DNA of 64,000 nucleotides from an uncultured Porticoccus sp. (GCA_905181945.1 CAJIZZ010000009.1:60857-124856); one strand, 5' to 3'. Shown: positions 37,036 through 47,086, counted from the first letter of the stretch. Numbers and translations: made by a program. Notes: generated by a model from the letters alone, not told the origin.

Positions 37036-38583
37036 ATGACTAAACCGAAAAAACCGCTACTCCTTTTGATAATAGATGGATACGGATACAGTGAAAATAA
37101 AAAACATAATGCTATCCATAGTGCGAGAACACCCACCCTAGACAATCTCTGGAAGACCTGTCCCCACAGCCTCATAGGCACATCAGGAATTGCCGTAGGT
37201 CTTCCTGAGGGGCAGATGGGAAATAGTGAGGTCGGCCATGTTACTTTGGGTTCTGGGCGAATAGTACATCAAAATCTATCTAAGATTAACAATGCCATCA
37301 CAAATGGAGATTTTTTCATTAATCCGGCTTACATAAACGCTATAGATAAAGCAGTTGCCAAAGATACGGCAGTGCACATTCTTGGTCTGCTTTCTGCGGG
37401 TGGAGTGCATAGCCACGAGGATCACATAAACAGCATTATTAGGCTAGCTGCACAAAGAGGGGCAAAAAAAGTTTATTTGCATGCATTTTTAGATGGCAGA
37501 GACAGCCCGCCAAGAAGTGCCGAGGTCTCGCTAAGGGTTACAGATTCTGTCTTTTTAGATTTAGGCGTCGGACGCATTGCTAGTATATGTGGTCGATTTT
37601 ATGCCATGGATAGAGACCAAAGATGGGATCGCTTAAAGGCAGCCTATGACATGTTGACGAAAGCCTCGCCGGAAAATCAGGCTTCAAGCTCAATTGAGGC
37701 GCTGCACGCCAGCTACAAAGATGGTCAAAGTGATGAATTTGTCCAACCTACTGCAATCTGCGCTAAAGGCGAGAATCACGTCACCATCAAAGATGATGAT
37801 GTGGTTATTTTCATGAATTTTCGTCCAGATAGAGCAAGGCAAATAACCCATGCCTTTGTTGACAACAGTTTTTCTGGGTTTGATAGGACTGTAAGGCCTT
37901 TGCTAGCTGACTTTGTAACGACCGCAGAATACTCGTCGGATATAGCGGCGTCAGTAGCATTTCCTCCAGAAGGCATCAGTAACTCACTGGGCGAGCATCT
38001 AGGTAAGCTAGGGAAAACTCAATTAAGGATCGCCGAGACTGAAAAATATGCACATGTAACTTTTTTCTTTAGTGGCGGACAAGAAAGTTTCTTTGACGGA
38101 GAGTCAAGAATACTGATACCTTCTCCAAAAGTTGCTACTTACGACCTCAAGCCTGAAATGAGCGCTCACGAGCTTACACAAAAACTCCTAGAAGCAATTA
38201 ATAGTGGCGACTATGACGCCATTATTTGTAACTACGCCAACTGTGACCAAGTTGGCCATAGCGGTGTTTTTGATGCAGCGGTTAAAGCAGTAGAGGTAAT
38301 CGATGAATGCATCGAAAAAGTAACACTAGCAATCAGAAATGTCGGGGGGCAATGCCTCATTACTGCTGACCATGGTAATGTAGAACAGATGTTTGACGAA
38401 GATACCAGACAAGCTCATACACAGCATACGATCTTCCCTGTGCCTCTAATTTACGTAGGAGATAGAAAAATTTCTCTACTCCCCAGTGGTGCGTTATCAG
38501 ATATTTCCCCCACCATCCTGACCCTTATGGATTTACCTCAACCAATAGAAATGACAGGGCAGTCTTTAGTTAAAACTCATTAA
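37036..38583 (+). CDS. gpmI: Cofactor-independent phosphoglycerate mutase
   Basis: A manganese-dependent enzyme that interconverts 3- and 2-phosphoglycerate. The alkaline-phosphatase-like metal sites show in PLLLLIIDGYGYSE, GNSEVGHVTLGSGR with the nucleophilic serine, HILGLLSAGGVHSHEDHI, AFLDGRDSPPRSA and LITADHGNVEQM. From ATG 37036 the length is 515, matching E. coli (514). An upstream in-frame ATG at 36958 has a better AGGA site and would add 26 residues, so the start is uncertain. Confidence 0.95.
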   Translation: MTKPKKPLLLLIIDGYGYSENKKHNAIHSARTPTLDNLWKTCPHSLIGTSGIAVGLPEGQMGNSEVGHVTLGSGRIVHQNLSKINNAITNGDFFINPAYINAIDKAVAKDTAVHILGLLSAGGVHSHEDHINSIIRLAAQRGAKKVYLHAFLDGRDSPPRSAEVSLRVTDSVFLDLGVGRIASICGRFYAMDRDQRWDRLKAAYDMLTKASPENQASSSIEALHASYKDGQSDEFVQPTAICAKGENHVTIKDDDVVIFMNFRPDRARQITHAFVDNSFSGFDRTVRPLLADFVTTAEYSSDIAASVAFPPEGISNSLGEHLGKLGKTQLRIAETEKYAHVTFFFSGGQESFFDGESRILIPSPKVATYDLKPEMSAHELTQKLLEAINSGDYDAIICNYANCDQVGHSGVFDAAVKAVEVIDECIEKVTLAIRNVGGQCLITADHGNVEQMFDEDTRQAHTQHTIFPVPLIYVGDRKISLLPSGALSDISPTILTLMDLPQPIEMTGQSLVKTH

Positions 38584-38602
38584 TCTATTTCGGTCAGCGA
38601 TA

Positions 38603-39778
38603 ATGAATCTAAAGCAGTTATTAAAATCAGCGGCATTGACGCTCATGCTAATCGCGCCAACATTAGCAGAAGACTCGGGCACTCTGCAACATCTCAACAA
38701 GCTTAAGAGTGACATTCTGCACCTAAAACAATTCTTAGAGGGGGATGAAAAACATCAAGAATCACTTAACGACAAGCTTAAAAATACTGAACTAAATTTA
38801 GCAGACTTAAGCGTTAAGATCAAAATCTTAGAGGGAAAGTTAAAAAATTTAAATCTTGAGCTTAAGGCGCTCCGTGTAGAAGATGCTGCCTTAAAAATAT
38901 CCCTGCAAAGCCAAAAAAAATTGATAGTAAGCTATATTACCTCTTTGCACCGTCAGGGTGGCCAAGAGCCGATAAGGTTATTGTTGAGTCAAAAAAATCC
39001 ACAGAGTATTAGTAGAACTCTTGAGTACTATAATTATTTTTTACGCGCTAGGGGTGAAAAAATAAACACCTACAAATCAATCATTCAAGAGTTAGCAAGT
39101 ATTGAAAAATCAATTTTCAACCGACAAGCTAAACTCCTAGAAAATCGCTCCAAGCTTAAAAAAATTACAAAAAATCTACTAACAGCGCAGCAACATAGAA
39201 AAAAGATCGTAAAAAGTCTCAATAAAAAAATTTACTCATCTCAAACGAAGTTGAGCACACTAAATAACGAGCGAAGTAGGCTAGAATCTATATTCATGGA
39301 TGCGGAGAAAAGCACCCAAAACCTCCCCGCTTCCTCTATTGAAAAAACTTTTGCAGCAAGCAAGGGTAAATTGCCTTGGCCTACAAATGGACAGTTAAGT
39401 AACCGTTACGATCCTTTGATGGGCTCTGAATTGCACTCAAAAGGGTGGCTTTTGAGTGCAATAGAGGGAGCGCTAGTTAGTGTTATCCATGATGGGGAAA
39501 TTATCTTTTCAGGCTATCTTAAAAATCATGGCTTACTGGTCATAGTTAACCATAATAATGGGTATATGACTCTTTATGCTCACAATCAAGTTCTTCTAAA
39601 AAAAACAGGGGACTGGGTTCTAAAAGGAGAGAATATTTCTAGAGTTGGAAATACTGGAGGCCAAGAGAAACATGCTCTTTACTTTGAAGTGCGCCAAAAC
39701 GGGAAGCCCTCAAATCCAAAAATTTGGCTGAAGAAAAAATCACCTAGGCTTTCCCATGCAAAAGAAGCCCTAAATTAA
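38603..39778 (+). CDS. envC: Septal amidase activator EnvC
   Basis: A periplasmic protein that activates the amidases AmiA/AmiB under FtsEX control. A signal peptide (residues 1-22) is followed by long coiled coils (about 25-260) and a C-terminal LytM/M23 domain beginning LPWPTNGQLSNRYDP. The zinc ligands of true LytM peptidases are replaced, as in characterised EnvC: the final motif is ALYFEVRQNG instead of HLHFEI. It lies 19 bases after gpmI and 13 before ctpA, the conserved order. Confidence 0.94.
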   Translation: MNLKQLLKSAALTLMLIAPTLAEDSGTLQHLNKLKSDILHLKQFLEGDEKHQESLNDKLKNTELNLADLSVKIKILEGKLKNLNLELKALRVEDAALKISLQSQKKLIVSYITSLHRQGGQEPIRLLLSQKNPQSISRTLEYYNYFLRARGEKINTYKSIIQELASIEKSIFNRQAKLLENRSKLKKITKNLLTAQQHRKKIVKSLNKKIYSSQTKLSTLNNERSRLESIFMDAEKSTQNLPASSIEKTFAASKGKLPWPTNGQLSNRYDPLMGSELHSKGWLLSAIEGALVSVIHDGEIIFSGYLKNHGLLVIVNHNNGYMTLYAHNQVLLKKTGDWVLKGENISRVGNTGGQEKHALYFEVRQNGKPSNPKIWLKKKSPRLSHAKEALN

Positions 39779-39791
39779 CCAGGATAAAATT

Positions 39792-41075
39792 ATGTCCAAA
39801 GCCCAAGCTATTATTTTTTCTTTTATTTTATTTTTACCATCTTATATGTTTTCTAATTGCATTCAGGCAAAAGAAACTCAAGAGGCGTCCCGCCTACCAC
39901 TTGAAGAGTTACGTCATTTTACTCAGACCTTCGAAAGAATCCGACAAGAATACATAGAAGAAGTCGACGACAAAAAATTACTTGAAATGTCCATAAAAGG
40001 CCTTCTTGGCTCTCTGGATCCTCATTCTGAGTATCTAGATGAACAAGCTTTTTCTTTATTAGAGGAGCATTCCTCAGGTGAATTTGGAGGCCTAGGAGTT
40101 GAAGTAAGCTTAGAAAAAGGAGCTATTAGAGTCATCTCTCCAATCGATGGAACTCCTGCATATAGAGCGGGAATATTACCAGGAGATTTGATTATCAAGC
40201 TAGATTCAAATGCTGTGCAAAACATGACTTTTGGCGAAGCCATTGAAGTAATGCGTGGACCAAAAGGGTCTACGTTGCTACTAACAATTGTCCGAGGACG
40301 AGCAGATGCTCCGATTGAAATCAGCGTTGAACGCGATATTATTCATGTAAGTAGCGTGCGTAGTGAAATACCAAGATCTGGCTTTGGATACATTAGAATT
40401 GCACAATTTCAAGAAAATACAGGCCAACAATTCAAAAAAGCATTGTCAGATCTATCTGAAAAAGATAGTCAGCTAAAAGGGGTAGTTCTAGATTTACGCA
40501 ATAATCCAGGAGGCCTGCTTACCACCTCCATAGAGGTTGTAGACGCAGTCCTAGATGGAGGGTTAGTAGTTTACACCGAAGGTCGGGGGGCCAAATCAAG
40601 TGCAAGCTATCAGGCTTCTTCGGGCGACAGATTAAACGGGTTGCCTATGGTGGTGCTTATAAATGAAGGCTCAGCCTCCGCAGCAGAGATTGTTGCAGGT
40701 GCCCTCCAGGACCATGGTCGAGCACTCATACTCGGGACCAATAGCTTCGGTAAAGGCTCTGTTCAGACAATCTTTCCTTTAGGGAATAATCGTGGAATGA
40801 AGCTAACCACTGCACGTTACTTCACTCCAAACAAAAGGTCCATTCAAGCCTTGGGGATAAAGCCAGATATTATAGTTCAACCTGCCGACATAAAGGTATG
40901 GAAGAAGAATAGTGTGGGCATAAAAGAGGCAAATTTACCAAGACACCTAAGTAGTCCATTAGGTCAAAAAAATCCCAAAGAAAAGGAGGTTACCATCAGC
41001 GACAATCAACTCCATGATGCTTTGAATTTACTACAGGGTTTACATTTGCTAGGCAAAACACAGCCTGAGTCATAA
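39792..41075 (+). CDS. ctpA: Carboxy-terminal processing protease CtpA (S41)
   Basis: A secreted serine protease of 427 residues. A signal peptide (residues 1-27) is followed by FERIRQEYIEEVDDKKLL and GLLGSLDPHSEYLD. A PDZ domain covers residues 95-180 (GLGVEVSLEKGAIRVISPIDGTPAYRAG region) and the catalytic core has serine in NEGSASAAEIVAGAL and lysine in GTNSFGKGSVQT. It is convergent with hisF. Confidence 0.95.
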   Translation: MSKAQAIIFSFILFLPSYMFSNCIQAKETQEASRLPLEELRHFTQTFERIRQEYIEEVDDKKLLEMSIKGLLGSLDPHSEYLDEQAFSLLEEHSSGEFGGLGVEVSLEKGAIRVISPIDGTPAYRAGILPGDLIIKLDSNAVQNMTFGEAIEVMRGPKGSTLLLTIVRGRADAPIEISVERDIIHVSSVRSEIPRSGFGYIRIAQFQENTGQQFKKALSDLSEKDSQLKGVVLDLRNNPGGLLTTSIEVVDAVLDGGLVVYTEGRGAKSSASYQASSGDRLNGLPMVVLINEGSASAAEIVAGALQDHGRALILGTNSFGKGSVQTIFPLGNNRGMKLTTARYFTPNKRSIQALGIKPDIIVQPADIKVWKKNSVGIKEANLPRHLSSPLGQKNPKEKEVTISDNQLHDALNLLQGLHLLGKTQPES

Positions 41076-41100
41076 AAATACCCAGCATTTTGATGTAAAT

Positions 41101-41874
41101 TTAAAGTCTCACTTCAATACCTTTTGCAGACATATATGACTTAGCTTCAGGAATTGTATGTTCACCAAAATGAAAAATGCTAGCTGCAAGAACTGCATCG
41201 GCTTTTCCTTCAAGAATGCCGTCCACTAAGTGCTGCAAATTACCAACGCCGCCTGAAGCAATAACAGGGATATCTACTGCTGTGCTAACAGCTCGAGTAA
41301 GAGCAAGATTAAAGCCATTCTTAGTTCCATCGTTATCCATGCTCGTCAATAAAATTTCTCCTGCTCCATAACTGGCCATTTTGTTGACCCAGACTAACAC
41401 ATCAATTCCAGTCGTATTGCGTCCACCATGAGTAAACACCTCCCAGCGTAAAGGCTCGCCCTTTGCGCTTACCTGTTTAGCGTCAATTGCCACAACAATG
41501 CACTGTGAACCAAAACGATCTGCCGCAGCTTGAACGAATTCTGGGGTTTTTACAGCTGCAGAATTAATACCTACTTTATCAGCACCAGCATTGAGTAATG
41601 CTCTAATATCAATCAATGATCGCACGCCGCCGCCAACCGTAAGAGGAATAAATACCTCGCTCGCTATCTTTTCCACCGTGTGGATCATAGTATCTCGACC
41701 CTCATGGCTTGCTGTGATGTCTAAAAAAGTTATTTCATCAGCCCCATGGTTGTTATAGCGCTTAGCTATTTCAACAGGGTCTCCAGCATCCCGTATATCC
41801 AAAAACTGGACGCCCTTCACTACTCGACCTTTATCAACATCGAGACAGGGTATGATTCGCTTTGCCAATGACAT
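41101..41874 (-). CDS. hisF: Imidazole glycerol phosphate synthase cyclase subunit
   Basis: A TIM-barrel subunit that makes imidazole glycerol phosphate and AICAR with ammonia from HisH. The start reads [21 protein letters not shown], with the first catalytic aspartate; later come [30 protein letters not shown] (residues 80-110) and the second aspartate in [10 protein letters not shown] use the ATG at 41872-41874, with AAGG eight bases upstream. hisH, hisA and hisB, often beside it, are not in the window. Confidence 0.96.
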   Translation of the reverse strand: MSLAKRIIPCLDVDKGRVVKGVQFLDIRDAGDPVEIAKRYNNHGADEITFLDITASHEGRDTMIHTVEKIASEVFIPLTVGGGVRSLIDIRALLNAGADKVGINSAAVKTPEFVQAAADRFGSQCIVVAIDAKQVSAKGEPLRWEVFTHGGRNTTGIDVLVWVNKMASYGAGEILLTSMDNDGTKNGFNLALTRAVSTAVDIPVIASGGVGNLQHLVDGILEGKADAVLAASIFHFGEHTIPEAKSYMSAKGIEVRL

Positions 41875-41934
41875 AGAACAACCTTGATACAATTTTTTTT
41901 AAAAAAATATTTCAAAAAAACAAATAACTAAAGC

Positions 41935-42534
41935 CTAGCTCTTATTTTTATCAAATAAGTGCCCTAATTTTCCAGCTTTTACAGCCAGGTATGCTTCATT
42001 GTGTGGATTTTGGCCAGTTTGTAATGCAATTCGCTCTGAGACAACAATTCCCATCTCTTCCAGTGCTTGAACCTTTTTAGGATTGTTTGTCAGTAAACGT
42101 ACATTATCAATCTCAAAATGCTCAAAAATAGACTGACACATGCTGTAGTCTCGCATATCTGGATCAAAGCCCAGCTGCTCGTTTGCCTCGACAGTGTCCG
42201 CACCCTCGTCTTGGAGGTGATATGCCTTAATTTTGTTGAGTAGGCCGATGCCTCTACCCTCTTGACGCAAATAAAGTACCGCACCCCTACCTTCTTTGGC
42301 AATAAGGCGCATAGCTTCTTCTAGTTGAGACCCACAATCACAACGAAGACTAAACAATGAATCGCCAGTGAGGCATTCAGAATGAATTCTCACTAAAACA
42401 GAACCCGCACCAGAAATTGGCCCTAGCGAGAGGACAATATGCTCTTTATCTTTAGCGGCATCATGAAAGCCGTGCAACTCAAACATCCCCCATCGGGTTG
42501 GCAGCTGCGATTTCTGTATAAAATCTAAGGACAC
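41935..42534 (-). CDS. ribA: GTP cyclohydrolase II
   Basis: The first step of riboflavin synthesis from GTP, 199 residues. The zinc-binding cysteines lie in SECLTGDSLFSLRCDCGSQL, the catalytic region in YLRQEGRGIGLLNKI, and RLLTNNPKKVQALEEMGI near the end. It stands about 140 bases from pgpA, separate from ribBA, whose own GTP-cyclohydrolase-like domain lacks these cysteines; this gene probably supplies the activity. Confidence 0.97.
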   Translation of the reverse strand: MSLDFIQKSQLPTRWGMFELHGFHDAAKDKEHIVLSLGPISGAGSVLVRIHSECLTGDSLFSLRCDCGSQLEEAMRLIAKEGRGAVLYLRQEGRGIGLLNKIKAYHLQDEGADTVEANEQLGFDPDMRDYSMCQSIFEHFEIDNVRLLTNNPKKVQALEEMGIVVSERIALQTGQNPHNEAYLAVKAGKLGHLFDKNKS

Positions 42535-42675
42535 TAGTTACTCCAACATAAACGTAATTTAGCCAAGGTTGCTCATTTTAACCATGATGCATAGCGAGTA
42601 AAGGACTTTAAGCCACTAGCTACTTTGTCCCACATCAACAGGTTCAGCGATTAAGCATACCAAAATTGTTTTTTC

Positions 42676-43158
42676 TTATAGAATCTTGATTGTTAAAAAC
42701 AACACCAACCAAGTTAAGGCGCCAGCGACCAAATCATCTAACATTATACCTAAGCCTCCGGTTATATTCTTATCCAGCCAGCTAATAGGCCAAGGCTTCC
42801 ATATATCAAACAGCCTGAAAATCAAGAAGCCCGCTAACACCCAAGCCCAAGAGACTGGGATTATAGTCAATGCCAGCCAAAGCCCGACCATTTCATCCCA
42901 GACAATACCGCCATGATCATGAACGCCTAAATCACTAGCAGTTTTTCCGCAAATATAAACCCCCGCCAACGCAGCTACAGTGACAGTCGCCAAGTATGAA
43001 GTTAATGGCAATTCTGCTAGCAGGCACCAAAACAGGAGCCCCATTACGGTGCCTGCTGTCCCTGGCGCTTTAGGCAATAATCCGCTACCAAAACCAAATG
43101 CCAACAAGTGGATTGGATTACGAATTAATTGCTGAAAGGTTGGTATAGTTGTTTTCAT
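42676..43158 (-). CDS. pgpA: Phosphatidylglycerophosphatase A
   Basis: An integral membrane phosphatase for phosphatidylglycerol synthesis, 160 residues. It shows FGSGLLPKAPGTAGTVMGL near the start, HDHGGIVWDEMVGLWLAL with conserved acidic residues, and FRLFDIWKPWPISWLDKNI. It follows thiL by 70 bases, the usual nusB-thiL-pgpA order. Confidence 0.94.
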   Translation of the reverse strand: MKTTIPTFQQLIRNPIHLLAFGFGSGLLPKAPGTAGTVMGLLFWCLLAELPLTSYLATVTVAALAGVYICGKTASDLGVHDHGGIVWDEMVGLWLALTIIPVSWAWVLAGFLIFRLFDIWKPWPISWLDKNITGGLGIMLDDLVAGALTWLVLFLTIKIL

Positions 43159-43228
43159 TTGGGTGCCTTTATTTCTAAATCATCTTACCTGCTTGCAACA
43201 TACCTGTTCAAAATGACATAAAGAGCGC

Positions 43229-44203
43229 TTAAAAGTGCTGATAGCCAGATTTTTTTAGCTCCACTGCCTGTCCTCGGCTATCAAAACAACGGACTCCTGG
43301 TATTTTCGACATCTTGCCAATATAAACTGCATTCAATTCTCTACTGCTAATCATGGATTCTATTAAATCTTTATTTCTATTGGGTACAGTAAAACATAAC
43401 TCATAATCATCTCCACCAAATAACACCCAATCCTCAATATAGCTTGGCTCTGCTAGAGCCAAAAGCCAGGAAGCAATGGGGAGGCGATCAAGCTCTATAT
43501 TGGCACCCAAACCTGAAGATTTAGCGATATGACCAAGATCTGCAATCAAGCCGTCCGAAATATCTATAGCGGCAGATGCTAAATCTCGCAAATAGGCGCC
43601 TTCTTTCAGGCGCGGTTCAGGCCTATAGAATCTCTGTAGCAGACGATTAAGAGTGTCTTTAGTTGCAATGCGAGCAAGGTCACTAGTCGCATCAAAGAGA
43701 GAAAGAGCTGCAGCTCCTTCGCCAAGTGAACCTGTTATATAAATACTGTCTCCCTCCTGGGCACCACCTCGAATAAGTGGCTTTCCTTGAGAAACAGTAC
43801 CAAGCACTTGAATAGTTATCGACAAAGGTCCCGCTGTTGTGTCACCGCCAACCAAGGCACAACCAAAACTCAATGCATCAGTAAGCAGTGCTTGTGAAAA
43901 CTGATGCAACCAGCTATCGCTGACCTCTGGTAAAGTTAACGCCAAGGTAAACCAATGAGGATCCGCACCCATAGCGGCAATATCACTTAGATTGACCCGC
44001 AAAGAACGATGAGCAATATCAGCAGGGGAGGCCCTGACTGGAAAATGAATACCTTCAACTAATGTATCTACAGTAACTGCAAGTTGCTTACCTTTAGGTA
44101 TATCTAGAATAGCGCAATCATCGCCAACACCCAAAGAAATGCCTTGGCTTTCCCCTAAAGACGAAAAGTATTTTTGTATAATTGAAAATTCATCTAGTGG
44201 CAC
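43229..44203 (-). CDS. thiL: Thiamine-monophosphate kinase
   Basis: Phosphorylates thiamine monophosphate to the active diphosphate. The N-terminal SLGVGDDCAILDIPKGKQLAVTVDTLVEGIHF segment (residues 22-53) binds ATP and metal, with SLRVNLSDIAAMGADPHW and CALVGGDTTAGPLSI after it, then IDISDGLIADLGHIAKSSG and FGGDDYELCFTVP. 324 residues. Confidence 0.95.
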   Translation of the reverse strand: MPLDEFSIIQKYFSSLGESQGISLGVGDDCAILDIPKGKQLAVTVDTLVEGIHFPVRASPADIAHRSLRVNLSDIAAMGADPHWFTLALTLPEVSDSWLHQFSQALLTDALSFGCALVGGDTTAGPLSITIQVLGTVSQGKPLIRGGAQEGDSIYITGSLGEGAAALSLFDATSDLARIATKDTLNRLLQRFYRPEPRLKEGAYLRDLASAAIDISDGLIADLGHIAKSSGLGANIELDRLPIASWLLALAEPSYIEDWVLFGGDDYELCFTVPNRNKDLIESMISSRELNAVYIGKMSKIPGVRCFDSRGQAVELKKSGYQHF

Positions 44204-44302
44204 TTCTGAGAACTCATAAAATTAGTCCTGACTAAGAATCGTTCAGACAGAATTTAAGAATATTAAACAACATCATGTCTGTCAGACATACAATATCTTT
44301 TA

Positions 44303-44746
44303 CTATTTGGCGCGTGCTTGGCTTTTAATCTCTAGATCGCGCTTATCTATGGCCACCTTATCAAGAATTCCATTAATATATTTGTAGGTATCGGTTGGAC
44401 CAAATTTTTTGGCCAAATTTACCGCTTCATTAATGGCCACCCTATAAGGTACATCAATCCTAAAGCATAGCTCATAGGAGCCAATCCTCAGCAAAGCCCT
44501 AGATACAGGATCTAAATCCTTGAATTTCCGATCAAGGTGTCCCTCATAAGCAGCATCCACATCAATCAGCTTGCTTGGTATGCCATACAATAATTCTTTA
44601 AAGAACTCAGTATCTACTTTATCCATATTGTTGTCAGTAGCAAATTCAACCTCTATGCAGCTAATCTCAGAACCAGAAATTTCCCACTGATAAAAGGCCT
44701 GAACCAAAAGCTCTCTTGCTTTTTTTCTAGTTGAAGGCAAAAACAT
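44303..44746 (-). CDS. nusB: Transcription antitermination factor NusB
   Basis: An all-helical protein of 147 residues that binds boxA RNA with S10/NusE. It has the N-terminal TRKKARELLVQAFYQWEISG, then LDPVSRALLRIGSYEL and VAINEAVNLAKKFGPTDTYKYINGILDKVA (across the last 50 residues). Its ATG overlaps the ribH stop (TAATG), so the two are coupled. Confidence 0.95.
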   Translation of the reverse strand: MFLPSTRKKARELLVQAFYQWEISGSEISCIEVEFATDNNMDKVDTEFFKELLYGIPSKLIDVDAAYEGHLDRKFKDLDPVSRALLRIGSYELCFRIDVPYRVAINEAVNLAKKFGPTDTYKYINGILDKVAIDKRDLEIKSQARAK

Positions 44747-45243
44747 TACAATGATCCAAGTTTAGAAAATAAAGAAATCATTTCTAATACGGTTAATGCT
44801 GCTTCTTTTCCCTTGTTTTCGTTCTCACTGTCGTTAAAAATTACGCCGGACCGTAATTCGGACTGCTCAAGGTCATTAGTCGTTAGCAAGCCAAACCCAA
44901 TTGGTAGACTTTCTTGTAGTGTGACCTGGCCTATCCCTCTCGTAGTCTCACCGCATATATATTCAAAATGCGGGGTTCCACCACGAATAACACAACCAAG
45001 AACAATAATCCCATCATAGATAGATTTCTGGGCTAATTTTTGACAAGCAAGAGGAAGCTCGAAAGCGCCCGGGACCCTAAATAAGTCAATATTTTTCTCG
45101 GCGATACCATAGTCAGTCAGTCCATGTCTTGCCCCAATAAGAAGATTCTCGGTAATTTTGGCGTTCCATCTGGCAACCACTATGGCAATACGTGCATGAC
45201 CAACGTCGAAGCTACTGTTATCACTAGGGCTAAATGTGCTCAT
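44746..45243 (-). CDS. ribH: Lumazine synthase
   Basis: Condenses the ribityl-aminouracil and dihydroxybutanone phosphate to lumazine, the penultimate riboflavin step. Visible: IAIVVARWNAKITENLL, FRVPGAFELPLACQKLA, VLGCVIRGGTPHFEYICGET and PIGFGLLTTNDLEQ. I start at the ATG 45241-45243 (MSTFSPSDN, 165 residues); the open frame continues upstream to 45294 without family similarity. Confidence 0.95.
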   Translation of the reverse strand: MSTFSPSDNSSFDVGHARIAIVVARWNAKITENLLIGARHGLTDYGIAEKNIDLFRVPGAFELPLACQKLAQKSIYDGIIVLGCVIRGGTPHFEYICGETTRGIGQVTLQESLPIGFGLLTTNDLEQSELRSGVIFNDSENENKGKEAALTVLEMISLFSKLGSL

Positions 45244-45306
45244 TTTTACTTTCTCAATATGGAATATTAAAAATCTACGTCTTTCTGCAACCAAAGAACA
45301 TAAAAA

Positions 45307-46410
45307 TTATTCGCAACTTATATATTCAACTACTTCCAAATCAAAACCAGAAATTGCAGTAAATCGGAATGGGGCGCTCAGTAATCGCATCTTATGGACC
45401 CCAAGGTCCATCAAAATTTGGGATCCGGTGCCTATCTGCTGATAAACAACATCTCCAGCTTTTTTAGGCATCGGGCTAATTATTCCATCAATACTGAAAT
45501 CTATATCATCAGCGGTTTCTGGGTAATAAAGAAAGACTACAACGCCTCTCCCTTCTTCTGCTACTTTTTCCATTGCTCGAGATAAGGTCCAACTCTTAAA
45601 ACCGTCTGGAGACTCAACACCAAAAAGATCTCTGGCTGATTTATTTATATGCACACGAACCAATGGTGGCTCACTACCAGCAATATCGCCCATAACAAGA
45701 GAAAAATGCTTCTCATTGCGAGCGGTGTCTAGATAGGTGTGGAGCATAAACTTGCCATATTGTGTAATCACCTCACGCTCACTAATGCAGCTAATGGTTT
45801 TTTCTGTCACTAATCGATAGTGAATTAAATCAGCGATTGTTCCTATTTTGAGATCATGTTTTTTTGCAAACAGCTCAAGATCGTTGCGACGTGCCATTGT
45901 GCCATCATCATTCATGATTTCAACAATAACTGCAGCTGACTCAAATCCTGCTATTCTTGCCAAATCGCATCCAGCCTCAGTATGGCCAGCTCGACATAAA
46001 ACACCTCCAGCTTCTGCCTGTAAAGGAAAAATATGGCCTGGCTGAACAATATCTTTTGGGCAAGCGGTATCGGCCACTGCCGCATGGATTGTCCGCGAAC
46101 GGTCCGCAGCCGATATTCCAGTTGTCACGCCATGAGCAGCTTCAATAGATAGAGTGAAATTAGTACCACGGCTGGCCTTGCTAACACTGACCATTAATGG
46201 CAAGTCTAGTTGCCGGCAGCGCTGCTCTGTCAGCGTCAGGCATATAAGCCCGCGACCATAAGTCGCCATGAAGTTTATATCTTCCGGACGAACCATTGTT
46301 GCAGCCATTAATAAGTCGCCTTCATTTTCTCGATCTTCGTCATCCATAAGAATGACCATTTTGCCTTGACGTATATCTTCGACTATTTCTTCGACACTGT
46401 TTGTCAACAT
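45307..46410 (-). CDS. ribBA: Dihydroxybutanone-phosphate synthase with degenerate RibA-like domain
   Basis: The N-terminal half (residues 1-205) is RibB, which makes 3,4-dihydroxy-2-butanone 4-phosphate: MVILMDDEDRENEGDLLMAA, YGRGLICLTL, SRGTNFTLSIEAAHGVTTGISAADR (100-125) and GHIFPLQAEAGGVLCRAGHTEAG (145-167). The C-terminal half has the GTP cyclohydrolase II fold, but the zinc cysteines (RCDCG in RibA) are absent, with ESPDGFKSWTL in that place. It therefore probably acts only as RibB. Start taken at ATG 46408-46410 with GAGAG upstream. Confidence 0.93.
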   Translation of the reverse strand: MLTNSVEEIVEDIRQGKMVILMDDEDRENEGDLLMAATMVRPEDINFMATYGRGLICLTLTEQRCRQLDLPLMVSVSKASRGTNFTLSIEAAHGVTTGISAADRSRTIHAAVADTACPKDIVQPGHIFPLQAEAGGVLCRAGHTEAGCDLARIAGFESAAVIVEIMNDDGTMARRNDLELFAKKHDLKIGTIADLIHYRLVTEKTISCISEREVITQYGKFMLHTYLDTARNEKHFSLVMGDIAGSEPPLVRVHINKSARDLFGVESPDGFKSWTLSRAMEKVAEEGRGVVVFLYYPETADDIDFSIDGIISPMPKKAGDVVYQQIGTGSQILMDLGVHKMRLLSAPFRFTAISGFDLEVVEYISCE

Positions 46411-46477
46411 ACCCACTCTCTAATAAAAGCCATTAAAAAATATAACCAGCTATTAAACATAAGTTTTTTGCAAAATA

Positions 46478-47086
46478 CTAAGTATTAGCAGCGCTGTCTC
46501 CCAGCAATAATCGCTCTACATATCGCGCAATCACGTCCACCTCTAAATTAACTAGAGATCCTGCCTGATAAGACCCTATTCCAGTATGCTCTAAAGTATG
46601 CGGCACAATATTCAGTTCAAATTCGGCGCCTTCAACTTTATTCACCGTAAGGCTAGTGCCATCAACAGTGATCGAGCCTTTTTGTGCAATATATTTAGCC
46701 AGCTCGTTAGGTGCGCAAATCCGCAAGCACCAAGAACGAGCATCAGGATTAAGGTGGACCACTTCGCCTATACCATCTACATGACCAAGAACTAGATGCC
46801 CCCCTAATCGCGTGTCTATCGTTAATGCACGCTCAAGATTCACCTTGGTGCCAATATGCCAGCTACTTACAGAAGTTACAGACAGGGTCTCTGAGGAGAC
46901 GTCTGACTCGTAGCCATCTTCGAGTAAACTTGCAACTGTTAAGCAAACGCCATTAGTCGCAATGCTATCGCCTAACTGAATTTTTGACAAATCTAAACTA
47001 TTAGCTCTTATCCGAAGCCTAACATCGCCACCACGTAAATCCAGTGCCGTCACCTCACCTGTTGCTTCCACAATACCTGTAAACAT
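46478..47086 (-). CDS. ribE: Riboflavin synthase, alpha chain
   Basis: The final step, dismutation of two lumazines to riboflavin. Two lumazine-binding repeats are present: MFTGIVEATGEV with GDSIATNGVCLTVASL in the first, LGGHLVLGHVDGIGEV with KGSITVDGTSLTVN in the second. The ATG at 47084-47086 gives the canonical MFTGIVE start; a TTG three codons upstream is less likely. 202 residues. Confidence 0.96.
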   Translation of the reverse strand: MFTGIVEATGEVTALDLRGGDVRLRIRANSLDLSKIQLGDSIATNGVCLTVASLLEDGYESDVSSETLSVTSVSSWHIGTKVNLERALTIDTRLGGHLVLGHVDGIGEVVHLNPDARSWCLRICAPNELAKYIAQKGSITVDGTSLTVNKVEGAEFELNIVPHTLEHTGIGSYQAGSLVNLEVDVIARYVERLLLGDSAANT

